DNA of 64,000 bases from Cypionkella sp. (GCF_028290025.1 NZ_JAQGKQ010000004.1:1-64000); one strand, 5' to 3'; positions 1 to 9,937 are shown, counted from the first letter of the stretch. Notes: generated from the sequence alone by a model not told the origin. Translations and numbers: made by a program.

Positions 1-862
1 AGGCTACCGCGCGATTTTGCGGGATCGTCCAAGGCGTCGTGGTCCAAATTACCACTGACGCCTTCAGAAGAAGCTCATTTTGGGGGACGAAGCCTAGATC
101 GATCTCAACACCATCGCCAGTTCCGTATGGTTCGGCGTCAGAAGCAATTGGATCAAACGCCCATTCACGCTTCTTAAGCAAGATCACCGGAAACCGCACC
201 CAGATCGTATGGCTCGTATGATCGTGATATTCGATCTCCGCCTCGGCCAATGCCGTCTTCTCCACCGGCGACCACATCACTGGCTTCGACCCCTGATACA
301 ACGACCCGTTGTTGACGAATTTCATAAACTCGTCCGCGATCACCGCTTCGGCGTGGTAATCCATGGTGAAATATGGCTTTTCCCACTTCCCCGTCACGCC
401 CAAACGCTTGAATTCGGAGCGTTGCACGTCGATCCAGCCCTCGGCAAAGCGGCGGCATTCTTGGCGGAAATCGACGATATCCACGTCGTCCTTGTTCAAC
501 CCCTTGGCCCGGTATTGTTCCTCGATCTTCCATTCGATCGGCAGCCCGTGGCAATCCCAACCGGGCACATAGCGGGCATCCTTGCCCATCATCTGCTGCG
601 AACGCACCACCATATCCTTCAGGATCTTGTTCAGCGCATGGCCGATGTGCAGATGGCCGTTGGCGTAGGGCGGGCCGTCATGCAGGGTGAACGGAGCGCG
701 GGCCTCAGCCACGGCCTTTTCGCGCAAACGGTCGTAGACCCCGATCTTTTCCCAGCGCGCCAGCCAATCGGGTTCACGCGCAGGCAGGCCAGCCCGCATC
801 GGGAAATCGGTTTCGGGCAGAAATACGGTGTTCGAATAGTCAGAAGTCACATCAGCGCACAT
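1..862 (-). CDS. ileS: Isoleucyl-tRNA synthetase, N-terminal part (runs off window)
   Basis: This class I aminoacyl-tRNA synthetase charges tRNA-Ile with isoleucine in the cytoplasm. The visible N-terminal 287 residues are in one frame from an ATG at 862 to the window edge. The HIGH signature appears as [11 protein letters not shown] near residue 75, preceded by [10 protein letters not shown]. Further on are [35 protein letters not shown] and the editing-domain start [17 protein letters not shown] second in-frame ATG does not exist close by, so 862 is the likely start. The KMSKS region and C-terminal zinc domain lie outside the window. The gene stands divergent to the truncated haemoglobin gene. 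Identification is firm; only completeness is unknown. Confidence 0.97.
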   Translation of the reverse strand, partial: MCADVTSDYSNTVFLPETDFPMRAGLPAREPDWLARWEKIGVYDRLREKAVAEARAPFTLHDGPPYANGHLHIGHALNKILKDMVVRSQQMMGKDARYVPGWDCHGLPIEWKIEEQYRAKGLNKDDVDIVDFRQECRRFAEGWIDVQRSEFKRLGVTGKWEKPYFTMDYHAEAVIADEFMKFVNNGSLYQGSKPVMWSPVEKTALAEAEIEYHDHTSHTIWVRFPVILLKKREWAFDPIASDAEPYGTGDGVEIDLGFVPQNELLLKASVVIWTTTPWTIPQNRAVA

Positions 863-1109
863 CGCGGCAGTCCTTGAGGTCGGGCCTAATTTGGCCTTGG
901 AATGTCAGGTATCGGAAGGGTGCAAGGCACCAAAATCCCGGCGTCTGATGGCTCAGAGCGCCGGGCCTATAATTCGGAACATGCTCACGAATATGCGGTC
1001 CATCCGCGCCTTATAGAAAGCCCGCGCGGAAAGGTCAAAGCCCCTGCGTCAGCGCGCGCTATTGCAGCGCGACGCCATATCCCTCAATTTGCGCGCATAG
1101 GAGCCTGCC

Positions 1110-1514
1110 ATGTCCCCCCTCGCCCGTTTTGCCATTTCCCCCGCCGAAATCGACAGCGTAATCGCCACGTTTTACGCGGCGGTCCGAAACCATCCAACCT
1201 TGGCGCCGATTTTCGCCTCGCATGTCACCGACTGGCCCGCACATGAAGCGAAAATCGCGTTGTTCTGGCGCAATGCCATCCTGCTGGAGCGTGGTTATGA
1301 CGGCAACCCGATGGCCGTGCACAAGGCCGCAGGCAACGTCCACCCCGGCATGTTTGATCCGTGGCTGGCCTTGTTCGACGCCACCCTCACCCGCGAGCTG
1401 CCGCCCGACACCGCGCAGGCTTGGTCCGCCCTTGCGCATCGCATCGGGCGGGGCCTGCGCTATGGGCTGGTCGATGGCGCCAAGACCGCCTCAGGTGTCC
1501 CGCTTCTGCGTTGA
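1110..1514 (+). CDS. Group III truncated haemoglobin
   Basis: A 134-residue haem protein of the truncated haemoglobin group III (P) family, a 2-on-2 globin probably binding O2 or NO in the cytoplasm. The family pattern is visible: ISPAEIDSVIATFYAAVRNHPTLAPIF, then WPAHEAKIALFWRNAILLERGYDGNP and a HKAAGNVHPGMFDPWLALFD segment that supplies the proximal His region. The start at 1110 has an AGGAG ribosome site 7 bases upstream. Its 3' end overlaps the 3' end of the DUF2339 gene on the other strand by 24 bases. The physiological role (NO detoxification or respiration-linked oxygen chemistry) cannot be read from the context. Confidence 0.9.
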   Translation: MSPLARFAISPAEIDSVIATFYAAVRNHPTLAPIFASHVTDWPAHEAKIALFWRNAILLERGYDGNPMAVHKAAGNVHPGMFDPWLALFDATLTRELPPDTAQAWSALAHRIGRGLRYGLVDGAKTASGVPLLR

Positions 1515-4283
1515 AACCTCGCCCGCCCAACGGTTCAGCCAAGCAAGCCCTGCCAAGCACAGCCCAAGGCCGAGGAAGCTGACCACGCGGGTCAGGCCGG
1601 TCAGCCCCGCCGCATCGAGCAGGAAGACCTTGGCAATCGTCAAGCCAATCACCGCCATCGCCACCCGCCGCAGCAAGTTGGAACGCCGCGCAATCGCTTG
1701 ATAAAGCAGCCCCGCTCCCAAGAGCATGAGTGCCACGGTATAGCTGTAAAGCTCGCCCTGCACGACACCTGACGCCCCCAGCCAATCACCCTGCCAGAAC
1801 CGCCGGATCTCAAGCCCGATGTAAAGCGCCAACAGCGCGACGCCCACCACTAAGAACCCCAGCCGCAAACGCCGCCCAAGCCCCGGCAGCTTCCACACCG
1901 CCGCAAGCAACATCAGCCCCGGCACCCCGTAGGCTATCAGCAGCGTATCCAACACGAACGGCCCGAGTACCAAACTGCCCGGATCACTGGCGTAAAAGCT
2001 GAACAGCGGGTTGAACGGCCCCACCGCCAGCGCCAAAGCCGCCGTCGCGAACAGTCCCGCCAGCAAAGCAATGGCTTGGCGCATCCGCACCAGCCCGCCG
2101 CCCAGCCGCGCCCGATAAATCTGCATCAGCATCAGCACCAACCATGGCAGCGCATTCAAGCCAGCCGACCAATGGGTTTCAACATCACTCGGCGCCTCGG
2201 ATGGCAAAATCCAGCGCATGATCAAAACGTTGGCCAAGATTGCGCCCAAACCAGCTGCCGCAGACTCCAGCACGCCCTTGGGCAAAATCCGACCCTCTGG
2301 CAGAACGCGCAGCGCCGCAACCAGCGCCGCTATCACCCCCGCAAACGCCAGCACCACCTGACCCAACGGCGCCTCGAACGCCCAATCAAGCCCCGGATCG
2401 GCCAGCAACCGATAACCCAACACAGCCACTGCCGCCTGAATGAACCAGCCCATCTCGGGCAGTTTGAACCGACGATCCAACCAAGCTGCAACCAGCGCCA
2501 GCAGCGCCAAGGCCAAGGTGAGCGCCGTGTGCGTGGTAACCAAAAACAGCGCCAAAGCGATCAGCGATAGTGCCGACAGCGTGGCATAAGCCGGGCGTCG
2601 GCGATCCGGTCCGCGCGCAAACACTACCGCCAAACCGACCATGCCAGCCGCCACAGTCATAACATGCAGCGCCCACGGATAGGCCCCGATCACCTGCTCT
2701 GGCAGCCAAAGCAGCGCCAAAATCGTCACCGCAACCGGAGCCACCAAAGCCGCCGCAGCACCCTGTATCAAATACTGCGGCCCCTCTTGCCGCGACCGCC
2801 ACGCAAACGCCGCCGACATCAGCGCCGCCATACCAACCATGATCGTGATCGACCTCGGTGCTGCGGCCACCCATTCCGGACCCCAATCCGCCGCATGCTG
2901 AAACATCAACTGTAGCGGCAGTTCCGAACCGCCGATTTGCAGCAGCATCAGCCCAAAACCCACCGCCGGGATCAAGCCCAGATCTGCCAAGCCCTCGGCC
3001 TTTTCCGCCCAAATCACATAGGCGAGCGTCAGAAGAGTCAGCCCACCCAGCGCCAACAACGCCTCGGTCGGCTGCGCTTTTGCCAACATCGCCAGAGCCA
3101 AGGTTGAGGCCAAGGCCGCACCCGTCGCCAACATCACCGGGAACGGCACGGAAATCTTGGTCGCTGCGCGGTGCATCAGCACCGACGGCCCCTGCTGACG
3201 CGGGATCAGGCCGCGCTCGGGGATGATGATCGCCAGCAGTGGCAACACCAGCAGCAAGCAAATCCAGCCCGCCTCACCCGCCTCTGACTCCATCGCAACC
3301 CAACCGCCCAGATAGCCCAGCACCAGCGCCAACACCGATACCCAAGCCCAGCGCCGAAACGTATCCACACCCAAACCCAAAGCCGCGATCAGTGCGAAAT
3401 AACCATAGAGCCACGGCGCGGCGTCAGACTCGCCCGCCACCACAAAGGGGGCGACGAACGCGCCGAGCAAGCCGATCACAATCAGCAGCGGCCCATAGAA
3501 CCACCCCAGCACCAGCGCCAAAATGGCCGTCGCCACATGCCCCACAAAGGCCATCTGCGGCCCGATCAGCCCATACATCAAGCGCGCGGATATTACGGCG
3601 GCAAACACCGATACCAAGCCCGCACCGGCAAACACCGATGGCAGATACGCGGTGGAAACATCCTCGCCATCGCCCGAACGTCGCCGCAACCACTCCCCCG
3701 CAGCAATCAAGCACAGGCCAAAGCCGATCCCCGCCAACACCCGATACGCTGGCGGCAGCAACCCGTTTTCGATGCCGTACTGCACGAAAAACACCCCCGC
3801 CAAAGCCAAGGACGCGGCGGAGATCGCATAAACCCAGTTCGCTTTAAACCAAGCCGCAAACCGTGAGAACACGCTTGGCCCCGCAGGCATCCGCGCCGCC
3901 ACAGGCACGGCATCCGCGGCTTTAGCGCCAGCCGCCGCACGCTCCCACGGTGTCAAAGGCCGATTTGCGTCTGCTGTCGCAGGCTCTGCTGCGACGATAT
4001 CCCTTGGCTCAACCCCGACGATCTGCGCGTCTTCGGCAACCGGAGCAACGGCGATCTGCACCGCTCCCGAGCCAGCAGGTTCGCCAAACGTCGGTATCGG
4101 CCCAGCCGCGCGGGCTATGTCGCCCTCGGTCGGCAGCGCCTGCAAACGCTGGCTTTGCGCCGCCAACTGCCGCTCCACGACGCCGATGCGGCTGCGCAAC
4201 CTGATCTGTCCGATCAGCAGCACAATGATCAACACTGGAATGGCAAGCGCCACCAGAGCCAGCAAAACTAGCAAGCCGTCCAT
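1491..4283 (-). CDS. DUF2339 multi-pass membrane protein
   Basis: A 930-residue integral membrane protein of the DUF2339 family. It opens with a hydrophobic anchor (about residues 3-27), then a short Arg/Gln-rich coiled-coil-like stretch (SRIGVVERQLAAQSQRLQ), then an Ala/Pro-rich linker to about residue 140. After that there are more than 20 hydrophobic segments running to the C-terminus. The family is widespread and of unknown function. No neighbouring gene on the same strand is close enough to suggest an operon. Its GC-rich, Ala/Leu-rich coding creates many false frames on the opposite strand. I am sure of the family and cannot assign a role. Confidence 0.88.
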   Translation of the reverse strand: MDGLLVLLALVALAIPVLIIVLLIGQIRLRSRIGVVERQLAAQSQRLQALPTEGDIARAAGPIPTFGEPAGSGAVQIAVAPVAEDAQIVGVEPRDIVAAEPATADANRPLTPWERAAAGAKAADAVPVAARMPAGPSVFSRFAAWFKANWVYAISAASLALAGVFFVQYGIENGLLPPAYRVLAGIGFGLCLIAAGEWLRRRSGDGEDVSTAYLPSVFAGAGLVSVFAAVISARLMYGLIGPQMAFVGHVATAILALVLGWFYGPLLIVIGLLGAFVAPFVVAGESDAAPWLYGYFALIAALGLGVDTFRRWAWVSVLALVLGYLGGWVAMESEAGEAGWICLLLVLPLLAIIIPERGLIPRQQGPSVLMHRAATKISVPFPVMLATGAALASTLALAMLAKAQPTEALLALGGLTLLTLAYVIWAEKAEGLADLGLIPAVGFGLMLLQIGGSELPLQLMFQHAADWGPEWVAAAPRSITIMVGMAALMSAAFAWRSRQEGPQYLIQGAAAALVAPVAVTILALLWLPEQVIGAYPWALHVMTVAAGMVGLAVVFARGPDRRRPAYATLSALSLIALALFLVTTHTALTLALALLALVAAWLDRRFKLPEMGWFIQAAVAVLGYRLLADPGLDWAFEAPLGQVVLAFAGVIAALVAALRVLPEGRILPKGVLESAAAGLGAILANVLIMRWILPSEAPSDVETHWSAGLNALPWLVLMLMQIYRARLGGGLVRMRQAIALLAGLFATAALALAVGPFNPLFSFYASDPGSLVLGPFVLDTLLIAYGVPGLMLLAAVWKLPGLGRRLRLGFLVVGVALLALYIGLEIRRFWQGDWLGASGVVQGELYSYTVALMLLGAGLLYQAIARRSNLLRRVAMAVIGLTIAKVFLLDAAGLTGLTRVVSFLGLGLCLAGLAWLNRWAGEVSTQKRDT

Positions 4284-4584
4284 TCACAGTCCCCCAGACT
4301 TTTGCGTTACCTTAGGGCCGCCGAGCCGTTCTGCACAGTGGGGAACATCGCACCCTATAAATGCTTGCAGACATTAAGTTAATAGACCCCAATACCTGCG
4401 GGAGCCTGCAAACTTTCGTATCGCGCTCAGGCCATCAGCGATGGCGGGCCTGCTGCGAAGCATCGGCTGCTGACGGCGGCGGTGCGGACAAAATGCCGCG
4501 ACCAACCCCCAAGATGAATTGGCCGCAAACCGCTGGACAGTGCGCGCCTCTGCGTTAACTAATGACTGAAAACAAGGAGACACT
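4284..4584. other. Divergent intergenic region without a gene
   Basis: About 300 bases lie between the divergent DUF2339 and DUF2237 genes. I see no convincing reading frame, RNA gene or strong hairpin here. It presumably carries both promoters. The only clear element is the AAGGAG ribosome site just before the DUF2237 start at 4585. Confidence 0.5.
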
Positions 4585-4953
4585 ATGCGCGCGCCCTCCC
4601 TCAACGTTCTCGGCGGCGATCTGGAAAGCTGCTCGACCAACCCCGTCACCGGATTTTTCCGCGACGGTCGCTGCAACACTGGCCCAATGGATCAGGGCCT
4701 GCATACCGTCTGTGCGCTGATGACGGCCGAATTTTTGGCCTACTCGAAATACTTAGGCAATGATCTCTCCACCCCGCGCCCCGAATACGGTTTCGCTGGC
4801 CTTAAACCCGGCGATCAATGGTGTCTGTGCGCCGGACGTTTCCTGCAAGCTCATGCCGAGGGTGTTGCTCCGAAAATCCGCCTGACATCCACCCATCAAC
4901 GCACATTGGACGTGGTCGATCTGGCGATCTTGCAGACCTACGCGGCGGACTGA
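4585..4953 (+). CDS. DUF2237 family protein
   Basis: A 122-residue cytoplasmic protein of the DUF2237 family. The family hallmarks are present: NVLGGDLESCSTNPVTGFFRDGRCNTG at the N-terminus, then HTVCALMTAEFLAYSKYLGNDLSTP and a central GLKPGDQWCLCAGRF segment, and it ends DLAILQTYAAD. Several conserved Cys residues (positions 16, 28, 43 and two in WCLCA) suggest metal or redox chemistry, but no function is known for the family. The start has an AAGGAG site 6 bases upstream. It ends 16 bases inside the convergent LuxR-type gene. Confidence 0.88.
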   Translation: MRAPSLNVLGGDLESCSTNPVTGFFRDGRCNTGPMDQGLHTVCALMTAEFLAYSKYLGNDLSTPRPEYGFAGLKPGDQWCLCAGRFLQAHAEGVAPKIRLTSTHQRTLDVVDLAILQTYAAD

Positions 4954-5459
4954 GCCGAGGGCAACCGCAACGTCCCACCCTCGTCCCGCATCAAATCCTC
5001 GATGAACAGTGACAAAAGTTGCGAGCGCCCACTGACCCCCGCCTTACGATAAATCGCATTGGTTTGCGCCTTCACCGTGCCCTCTGATGTGCTGCGCAAA
5101 GTCGCGATCTCGCTGGTGGTCATGCCCTTTATCGCAAACAGCGCCACGTCCTTTTCCGCCGGAGTAAGCGCCCATTCGGCAAACCGCTCGTCCAACAACC
5201 CCATGAACGCACCCGAGGCCCTGCGCAGTCGCGTCTCGGCGGCGCGGCGGTCACGAATGGCTTGCCGCAACAAGATCGCCCCCAAAACCACGCCAACAAT
5301 CAGGCCAAGCGCCGCCCAAATCTCCATTATCTCACGCAGTTCCCACGGCAGCGGAGTCGTGGTGATGCCGACAAATGATGACAAAATATCCGACACGAAG
5401 AAAATCGCGCAAGCCGCCTGCAACAGAAAGATCGCAAAGACGAAAGCCGGATGTCTCAC
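4938..5459 (-). CDS. Membrane-anchored LuxR-type transcriptional regulator
   Basis: A 173-residue protein with two transmembrane segments (about residues 5-28 and 48-66), a short Arg-rich cytoplasmic linker (RQAIRDRRAAETRLRRASG) and a C-terminal LuxR/GerE helix-turn-helix (LTPAEKDVALFAIKGMTTSEIA, then STSEGTVKAQTNAIYRKAGV). It has no receiver or PAS domain, so any signal would be sensed at or in the membrane. It is the last gene of a run with the two exported repeat-tail proteins, 47 bases after the stop of the nearer one. It may therefore control or respond to that pair. The direct target is inference. Confidence 0.83.
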   Translation of the reverse strand: MRHPAFVFAIFLLQAACAIFFVSDILSSFVGITTTPLPWELREIMEIWAALGLIVGVVLGAILLRQAIRDRRAAETRLRRASGAFMGLLDERFAEWALTPAEKDVALFAIKGMTTSEIATLRSTSEGTVKAQTNAIYRKAGVSGRSQLLSLFIEDLMRDEGGTLRLPSAQSAA

Positions 5460-5506
5460 ATCAACTCCAAGATTGCCGCACCGCTATGCTGTGCAAAACG
5501 CGCCGT

Positions 5507-6088
5507 TTAGTCGTCATCGCCCGAGTCGTCGTGTCCTGAATCGTCGTGCCCTGAATCGTCGTGCCCTGAATCGTCGTGTCCAGAGCCACTGCTGCCCGAA
5601 CCACTGTGACCCGAGCCATCATCGCCCGAGCCGCTGTTGCCATCTGATCCGCTGTCGCCCGAATCTCCGCTGTCGCCCGAACCGCTGCCGCTATCATCGG
5701 AACCGCCGTTGTACGAACCACCGTCATCAGAGCCATCATCTGACCCGCTGTTATCAGACCCGTCATCCCCCGAACTGCCTTTGCCCTTGTCATCATCGTC
5801 CGCGATCTGCGGCATTTGGCGGCCATCCGCCGCGACGACGACATCGCGCAAAATCTCGCCGGTGCGCGGGTTCAGGATAATCTCACGCGATCCGCCACGC
5901 CGCTCCGCGACGATCCGCACCCGGCCCAGCAAGGTACGCTCGACATTGATCTGGCGGTAGCCCTGCCCCCGCAACTGCTCTACGACCGAGCTTTGATAGC
6001 TTTCGGCAAGTGCTGCGCCGGGCGCCAAAACGCCAGCCGCACCAGCAATGCTGGCGGCACTCAAAGCCATGAACGATCTGCGGTTCAT
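5507..6088 (-). CDS. Exported PepSY-like protein with Asp/Gly/Ser/His repeat tail
   Basis: A 193-residue exported protein. It begins MNRRSFMALSAAS, a twin-arginine-like signal peptide ending near APGAALA. A small alpha/beta domain follows (about residues 30-90, YQSSVVEQLRGQGYRQINVERTL, then REIILNPRTGEILRDVV) that resembles the PepSY fold. The last 100 residues are almost only D, G, S, H and N, ending in four HDDSG units encoded by a perfect 15-bp repeat. The ATG at 6088 is preferred over an upstream GTG because GAAGG lies 8 bases before it. The tail could bind Ca2+ or other cations. A paralogue lies just upstream and a LuxR-type regulator just downstream. Confidence 0.75.
   Translation of the reverse strand: MNRRSFMALSAASIAGAAGVLAPGAALAESYQSSVVEQLRGQGYRQINVERTLLGRVRIVAERRGGSREIILNPRTGEILRDVVVAADGRQMPQIADDDDKGKGSSGDDGSDNSGSDDGSDDGGSYNGGSDDSGSGSGDSGDSGDSGSDGNSGSGDDGSGHSGSGSSGSGHDDSGHDDSGHDDSGHDDSGDDD
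5521..5584. repeat. 15-bp tandem repeat inside the exported-protein gene
   Basis: Four near-identical 15-base units (core cctgaatcgtcgtgc on the plus strand) encode successive HDDSG pentapeptides at the C-terminus of the exported protein. Because the unit is a multiple of three, slippage would change tail length without breaking the frame. Confidence 0.85.
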
Positions 6089-6198
6089 CCCTGATCCTTC
6101 CAGCGGCGCGTCCACGCCGCTTGCAACACACTATCATTGATGCCAAGCGCCGCAATCCCGACCAAGGTCTGAGGCGCTTGGCATATCATTTTTCGGGC

Positions 6199-6819
6199 TT
6201 AGTCGTCCGAACCACCATCTTGGTCGCCGCCGTCATGGTCGCCGCCGTCATGACCGCTACCATCGTGACCGCTGCCATCGCTGCCACTGCCGCTGCCGCC
6301 ATGATCATCGCCCGCGTCGTGGTCCGCACCGTCATCGCTGCCACTGCCGCCATGGTCATCGCCCGCGTCGTGATCCGCACCGTCGTCGCTGCCACTGCTG
6401 CTGCCGCCATGATCATCGCCTGCGTCATGATCTGCACCATCGTCCGAGCCACTTGTCGGGCCGTCGCCTGAACCATTGTCATCAGAGTCATCGTCTGCGC
6501 CGTCTCTATGGCCGTTATCGTCGGCGAAATCATGGTCCGTCGTCGAAACCTCTACTCCGGTGCCGCCAGCCTCGGTGCTGGCCTCGGATTCCCGCTTCAC
6601 CTCGTTGCCGGTCGCCTTGTCATAGACCACCTCAACCTTTACACCATTCTTGACGGCCTCAACTTTGATTTGGTTCGGGCCTTCCTTCACTTCGATGTCT
6701 GTAAAGGCCGCATCCTGATACGAGCCCACGACATCATTCGCGGTGATCGCGGCCTGCGCAGTGCCGGCCCAGAGGCCAAAAAGCGCGGTTATCATCATTG
6801 GTTTTACTGTCAGTTTCAT
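6199..6819 (-). CDS. Exported PepSY-like protein with acidic repeat tail (paralogue)
   Basis: A 206-residue exported protein. A Sec signal peptide (MKLTVKPMMITALFGLWAGTAQA, cut before AITAND) precedes a PepSY-like domain of about 60 residues (VVGSYQDAAFTDIEVKEGPNQIK, VEVVYDKATGNEVKRE). The C-terminal 100 residues carry three long repeats of the pattern DDGADHDAGDDHGGS followed by shorter GSGHDG units. It is the first gene of a three-gene run with a paralogue of the same architecture and a membrane LuxR-type regulator. The PepSY-like part plus acidic tail suggests a periplasmic cation-binding or protease-modulating role. That role is inferred from composition only. Confidence 0.75.
   Translation of the reverse strand: MKLTVKPMMITALFGLWAGTAQAAITANDVVGSYQDAAFTDIEVKEGPNQIKVEAVKNGVKVEVVYDKATGNEVKRESEASTEAGGTGVEVSTTDHDFADDNGHRDGADDDSDDNGSGDGPTSGSDDGADHDAGDDHGGSSSGSDDGADHDAGDDHGGSGSDDGADHDAGDDHGGSGSGSDGSGHDGSGHDGGDHDGGDQDGGSDD
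6298..6450. repeat. Three imperfect ~51-bp tandem repeats
   Basis: Three imperfect copies of about 51 bases encode the DDGADHDAGDDHGGS units of the exported protein. Copies differ mainly at third codon positions, so the protein repeat is better kept than the DNA repeat. Confidence 0.75.
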
Positions 6820-7041
6820 CGGGTTTCCCTTGTGCTGCTATGCAAACGCGCCGTTTGTGGCGACGAGTTCAGCGATGACAGCCACAAACCCGGCAGGCTA
6901 TGGGCACAGAGTTTAGCCGCCGGACATTCGGCCAATAGTTTGCGCCGCTAAACCACAGTTTAGGAAAAATAGCTGTAAGTTTAAGACCTTAGTCCGAACT
7001 CCCACAGCAAAAGTCTGAAAAATATCCAAATTTTGCCAACA

Positions 7042-7075
7042 AAAAGCCGCGCCTCCGTGCGGGGGCGCGGCTTTT
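7042..7075 (-). terminator. Rho-independent terminator of trpB
   Basis: A perfect 12-base inverted repeat (aaaagccgcgcc / ggcgcggctttt) with a 10-base loop lies 19 bases after the trpB stop. The T run on the minus strand fits termination of trpB. The symmetrical A and T runs could also stop transcription from the other side. Confidence 0.88.
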
Positions 7076-7093
7076 ATAAAACTTTGATTCGGC

Positions 7094-8323
7094 TCAGATT
7101 TTCATATCAAAGCCTAGATGCTTGGCGACGGTGAAAATATCCTTGTCGCCACGCCCGCACATGTTCATCACGATGATATGTTCCTTCGGCAAAGTCGGCG
7201 CGATCTTCATCACATGCGCCAAGGCGTGCGAAGGCTCCAGCGCCGGAATGATACCCTCCAGCTTGCACGATAGCTGAAACGCCTCCAACGCCTCGGCATC
7301 GGTGATGCTGACGTATTCTACGCGGCCCATGTCGTGCAGCCAAGAATGTTCCGGCCCGATACCGGGATAATCAAGGCCCGCCGAGATCGAGAAGCCTTCC
7401 AAAATCTGCCCGTCATTGTCTTGCAACAGATAGGTGCGGTTGCCATGCAGCACACCCGGACGCCCACCCGTAAGCGAGGCACAATGCTGCATCCGCTCAT
7501 CGACACCTTTGCCGCCCGCTTCCACGCCAATGATGTTCACCGACGGATCATCAAGGAACGGATAAAACAGCCCCATCGCGTTGGAGCCACCGCCAATCGC
7601 GGCAATCAACGTGTCGGGCAAACGGCCCGCGCCCTCTTGCTCCTCAAGCTGCCACCGCACTTCCTTGCCGATGATGCTTTGGAAATCCCGCACCATCGCC
7701 GGATAGGGATGCGGCCCTGCAACCGTGCCGATGCAATAAAACGTGTCGCGCACATTGGTCACCCAATCGCGCAAAGCATCGTTCATCGCATCCTTCAGCG
7801 TGCCGCGACCCGAAGTCACCGGAATAACCTCCGCCCCCAACAACCGCATCCGAAACACGTTCGGAGCCTGCCGTTCGACATCATGCGCGCCCATGTAGAC
7901 CACGCATTGCAGCCCAAACTTGGCACAAACCGTCGCCGTCGCCACGCCGTGCTGACCAGCACCCGTTTCCGCGATAATCCGGGTTTTTCCCATCCGCCGC
8001 GCCAGAATGATCTGCCCCAGCACGTTGTTGATCTTATGCGCGCCGGTGTGGTTCAGCTCATCCCGCTTCATATAAACCTTGGCACCGCCAAGATGCTCGG
8101 TCAGCCGCGAGGCATGGTAAAGCGGCGATGGCCGACCAACGTAATGCTTCCACAGATCATCCATCTCCGCCCAGAACGTAGGGTCGGTCTTGGCAAACTC
8201 ATAGCGGGCTTCCAGATCGAGGATCAGCGGCATCAGCGTTTCAGACACAAAACGCCCGCCAAACTTGCCAAAACGGCCTTGCTCGTCCGGTCCGGTCATA
8301 AAGCTGTTGATACCGTCTTCCAT
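7094..8323 (-). CDS. trpB: Tryptophan synthase beta subunit
   Basis: TrpB condenses indole with L-serine to give tryptophan, using pyridoxal phosphate, in an alpha2beta2 complex with TrpA. The 409-residue length is normal. The PLP lysine is K97 in the HTGAHKINN motif, and the glycine-rich phosphate-binding loop is [25 protein letters not shown] at residues 16-32 is the typical N-terminus. Start choices are the first ATG at 8323 or the ATG nine codons in (MTGPDEQ); the longer form is kept here. trpA is not adjacent. A strong terminator follows. Confidence 0.97.
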   Translation of the reverse strand: MEDGINSFMTGPDEQGRFGKFGGRFVSETLMPLILDLEARYEFAKTDPTFWAEMDDLWKHYVGRPSPLYHASRLTEHLGGAKVYMKRDELNHTGAHKINNVLGQIILARRMGKTRIIAETGAGQHGVATATVCAKFGLQCVVYMGAHDVERQAPNVFRMRLLGAEVIPVTSGRGTLKDAMNDALRDWVTNVRDTFYCIGTVAGPHPYPAMVRDFQSIIGKEVRWQLEEQEGAGRLPDTLIAAIGGGSNAMGLFYPFLDDPSVNIIGVEAGGKGVDERMQHCASLTGGRPGVLHGNRTYLLQDNDGQILEGFSISAGLDYPGIGPEHSWLHDMGRVEYVSITDAEALEAFQLSCKLEGIIPALEPSHALAHVMKIAPTLPKEHIIVMNMCGRGDKDIFTVAKHLGFDMKI

Positions 8324-8373
8324 CGCTGATCTCCCATGTGTTGCAAAGGATGTAGCGCCCTTGAGCGCCGGGG

Positions 8374-8394
8374 AAAAGGGGGCTGTCAGCCCCC
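8374..8394 (-). terminator. Terminator of the DUF952-pyrD-GNAT operon
   Basis: On the minus strand the sequence GGGGGCTGACAGCCCCC is followed by TTTT. It lies about 50 bases beyond the acetyltransferase stop and just before trpB, so it likely ends the pyrD operon transcript. Confidence 0.7.
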
Positions 8395-8444
8395 TCGCCT
8401 TATCAGGCTCACCCCCCGAGGATATTTAAGCAGAGAGGATGACC

Positions 8445-8891
8445 TTAGAGATTCTTTTTGTAGCCGATATGGCTCGCAGTAAAACCCAGTCGATCATAAA
8501 AGGCATGGGCGCGAAGGCGCGTCTTATCGGTGGTCAGTTGCATCACCAACGCCCCCGCCGCCCGCGCTCGGCTCTCACATTCCGCCATCAAAGCCTCACC
8601 AAGCTTTTGCCCGCGCAGATCAGCCACCACCCGCACAGCCTCAACCAACGCCCGTTTCGCACCTTGCCGAGACAGCCCCGCAAGGATGGTCAGCTGGCAC
8701 ATCGCCACAATCCGCCCGCCCGTTTCACCAACAATCATCTGATGCATCGGGTTGCCAATAATCTCATCGAACGCCTCCAGATAGGGTGCCATATCCGCGC
8801 CCTCTCGGGCCTTCCCCAACGGATCATCCGCCAGCATCGCCACCATCGCCGCCAGATCGCGGGGCTGTGCATCGCGGAAAATCACAGCCAT
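8445..8891 (-). CDS. GNAT family N-acetyltransferase
   Basis: A 148-residue acetyl-CoA-dependent acyltransferase of the GNAT superfamily. The acetyl-CoA binding region is [19 protein letters not shown] (an R/Q-x-x-G-x-G/A type loop), followed by the C-terminal [30 protein letters not shown] that is typical of small GNATs. It starts 10 bases inside the end of pyrD, so it is translated from the same mRNA. The substrate is unknown; the pyrD linkage is common in related bacteria but does not reveal it. Confidence 0.88.
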   Translation of the reverse strand: MAVIFRDAQPRDLAAMVAMLADDPLGKAREGADMAPYLEAFDEIIGNPMHQMIVGETGGRIVAMCQLTILAGLSRQGAKRALVEAVRVVADLRGQKLGEALMAECESRARAAGALVMQLTTDKTRLRAHAFYDRLGFTASHIGYKKNL

Positions 8892-9937
8892 TGCGCGCGC
8901 CCCTTGCCCACCGCATCGGCGACCGAGGCATAGCCGTCACGTTCCAGCAGTTTATCCAAGCCCCGCACGATCTTCGCCGCCAGCGAAATCCCCTGATAGA
9001 CCATCGCTGTGTAAAACTGCACTGCCGATGCCCCAACGAGGATTTTGACATAAGCCTCCTCGGCGCCGGAAATCCCACCAACCCCGATCAACGGCAGCTT
9101 GCCTTCGGTCAAAACCGACAGCTGTGCCAACACCTGCGTAGACTTTTCGAACAACGGCGTGCCCGAAAGCCCTCCCATCTGCGATTTTCCAGCACTTACC
9201 AAACCTTCTCGCGACAAGGTTGTATTCGTCGCAATGATCCCGGAGACGCCCGAGGTTAAGGCGACTTCTGCGATCTCCGCCAACTCATCCACAGTCAAAT
9301 CCGGCGCGATCTTCAGGAAGATCGGGATAGGGCGCGCCAGCGCATCCCGCGTTTCCATAACCCCCGCCAGCAAAGCCGACAAAGCCGCCCGCCCCTGCAA
9401 ATCCCGCAGCTTCTCGGTGTTTGGCGAGCTCACATTCACCGTCGCGAAATCCACATGCGGCCCGCAAACCGCCAACACTTGTGCGAAGTCCAGCGCCTTG
9501 TCGGCGCTATCCTTATTCGCGCCGAGGTTCAGCCCGACCGGCACCGCTCCACGCACCCGCGCAGCCAACCGCGCAGCAATCGCCTCTGCACCTTCATTAT
9601 TAAAGCCGAACCGATTGATCGCCGCGCGGTCCTCGGTCAGCCGAAATAACCGAGGCTGCGGATTGCCCGGCTGCGGCCGCGGCGTCGCAGCGCCGACCTC
9701 GACAAAGCCAAACCCCGCCCGCGTCAATGGCCCCACAACCGTCGCGTTTTTATCAAACCCAGCCGCCAACCCCACCGGATTGGGCAATTCCAACCCGGCC
9801 AAATTCGTCGCCAGCCGAGGCGAGGTAATCACCCCCGGCAACGGCACCAGCCCCGCCGACAGCGCCCGCAATGACAACCCATGCGCGCGCTCAGGATCAA
9901 ACCGACGCAGAACTGCCAGCCCTAAAGCTTCGATCAA
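8882..9937 (-). CDS. pyrD: Dihydroorotate dehydrogenase (quinone), class 2
   Basis: PyrD oxidises dihydroorotate to orotate in pyrimidine synthesis and passes electrons to quinone at the inner membrane. Family motifs are clear: [40 protein letters not shown], the FMN-site [23 protein letters not shown] and the C-terminal [28 protein letters not shown] choose the TTG at 9937: it gives the usual N-terminus ([21 protein letters not shown]), has GGAGG 7 bases upstream and gives 351 residues. A longer frame from 10063 would read back through the DUF952 gene. The TTG overlaps the stop of the upstream gene (TTTTGA), which implies coupled translation. Confidence 0.95.
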   Translation of the reverse strand: MIEALGLAVLRRFDPERAHGLSLRALSAGLVPLPGVITSPRLATNLAGLELPNPVGLAAGFDKNATVVGPLTRAGFGFVEVGAATPRPQPGNPQPRLFRLTEDRAAINRFGFNNEGAEAIAARLAARVRGAVPVGLNLGANKDSADKALDFAQVLAVCGPHVDFATVNVSSPNTEKLRDLQGRAALSALLAGVMETRDALARPIPIFLKIAPDLTVDELAEIAEVALTSGVSGIIATNTTLSREGLVSAGKSQMGGLSGTPLFEKSTQVLAQLSVLTEGKLPLIGVGGISGAEEAYVKILVGASAVQFYTAMVYQGISLAAKIVRGLDKLLERDGYASVADAVGKGRAQWL

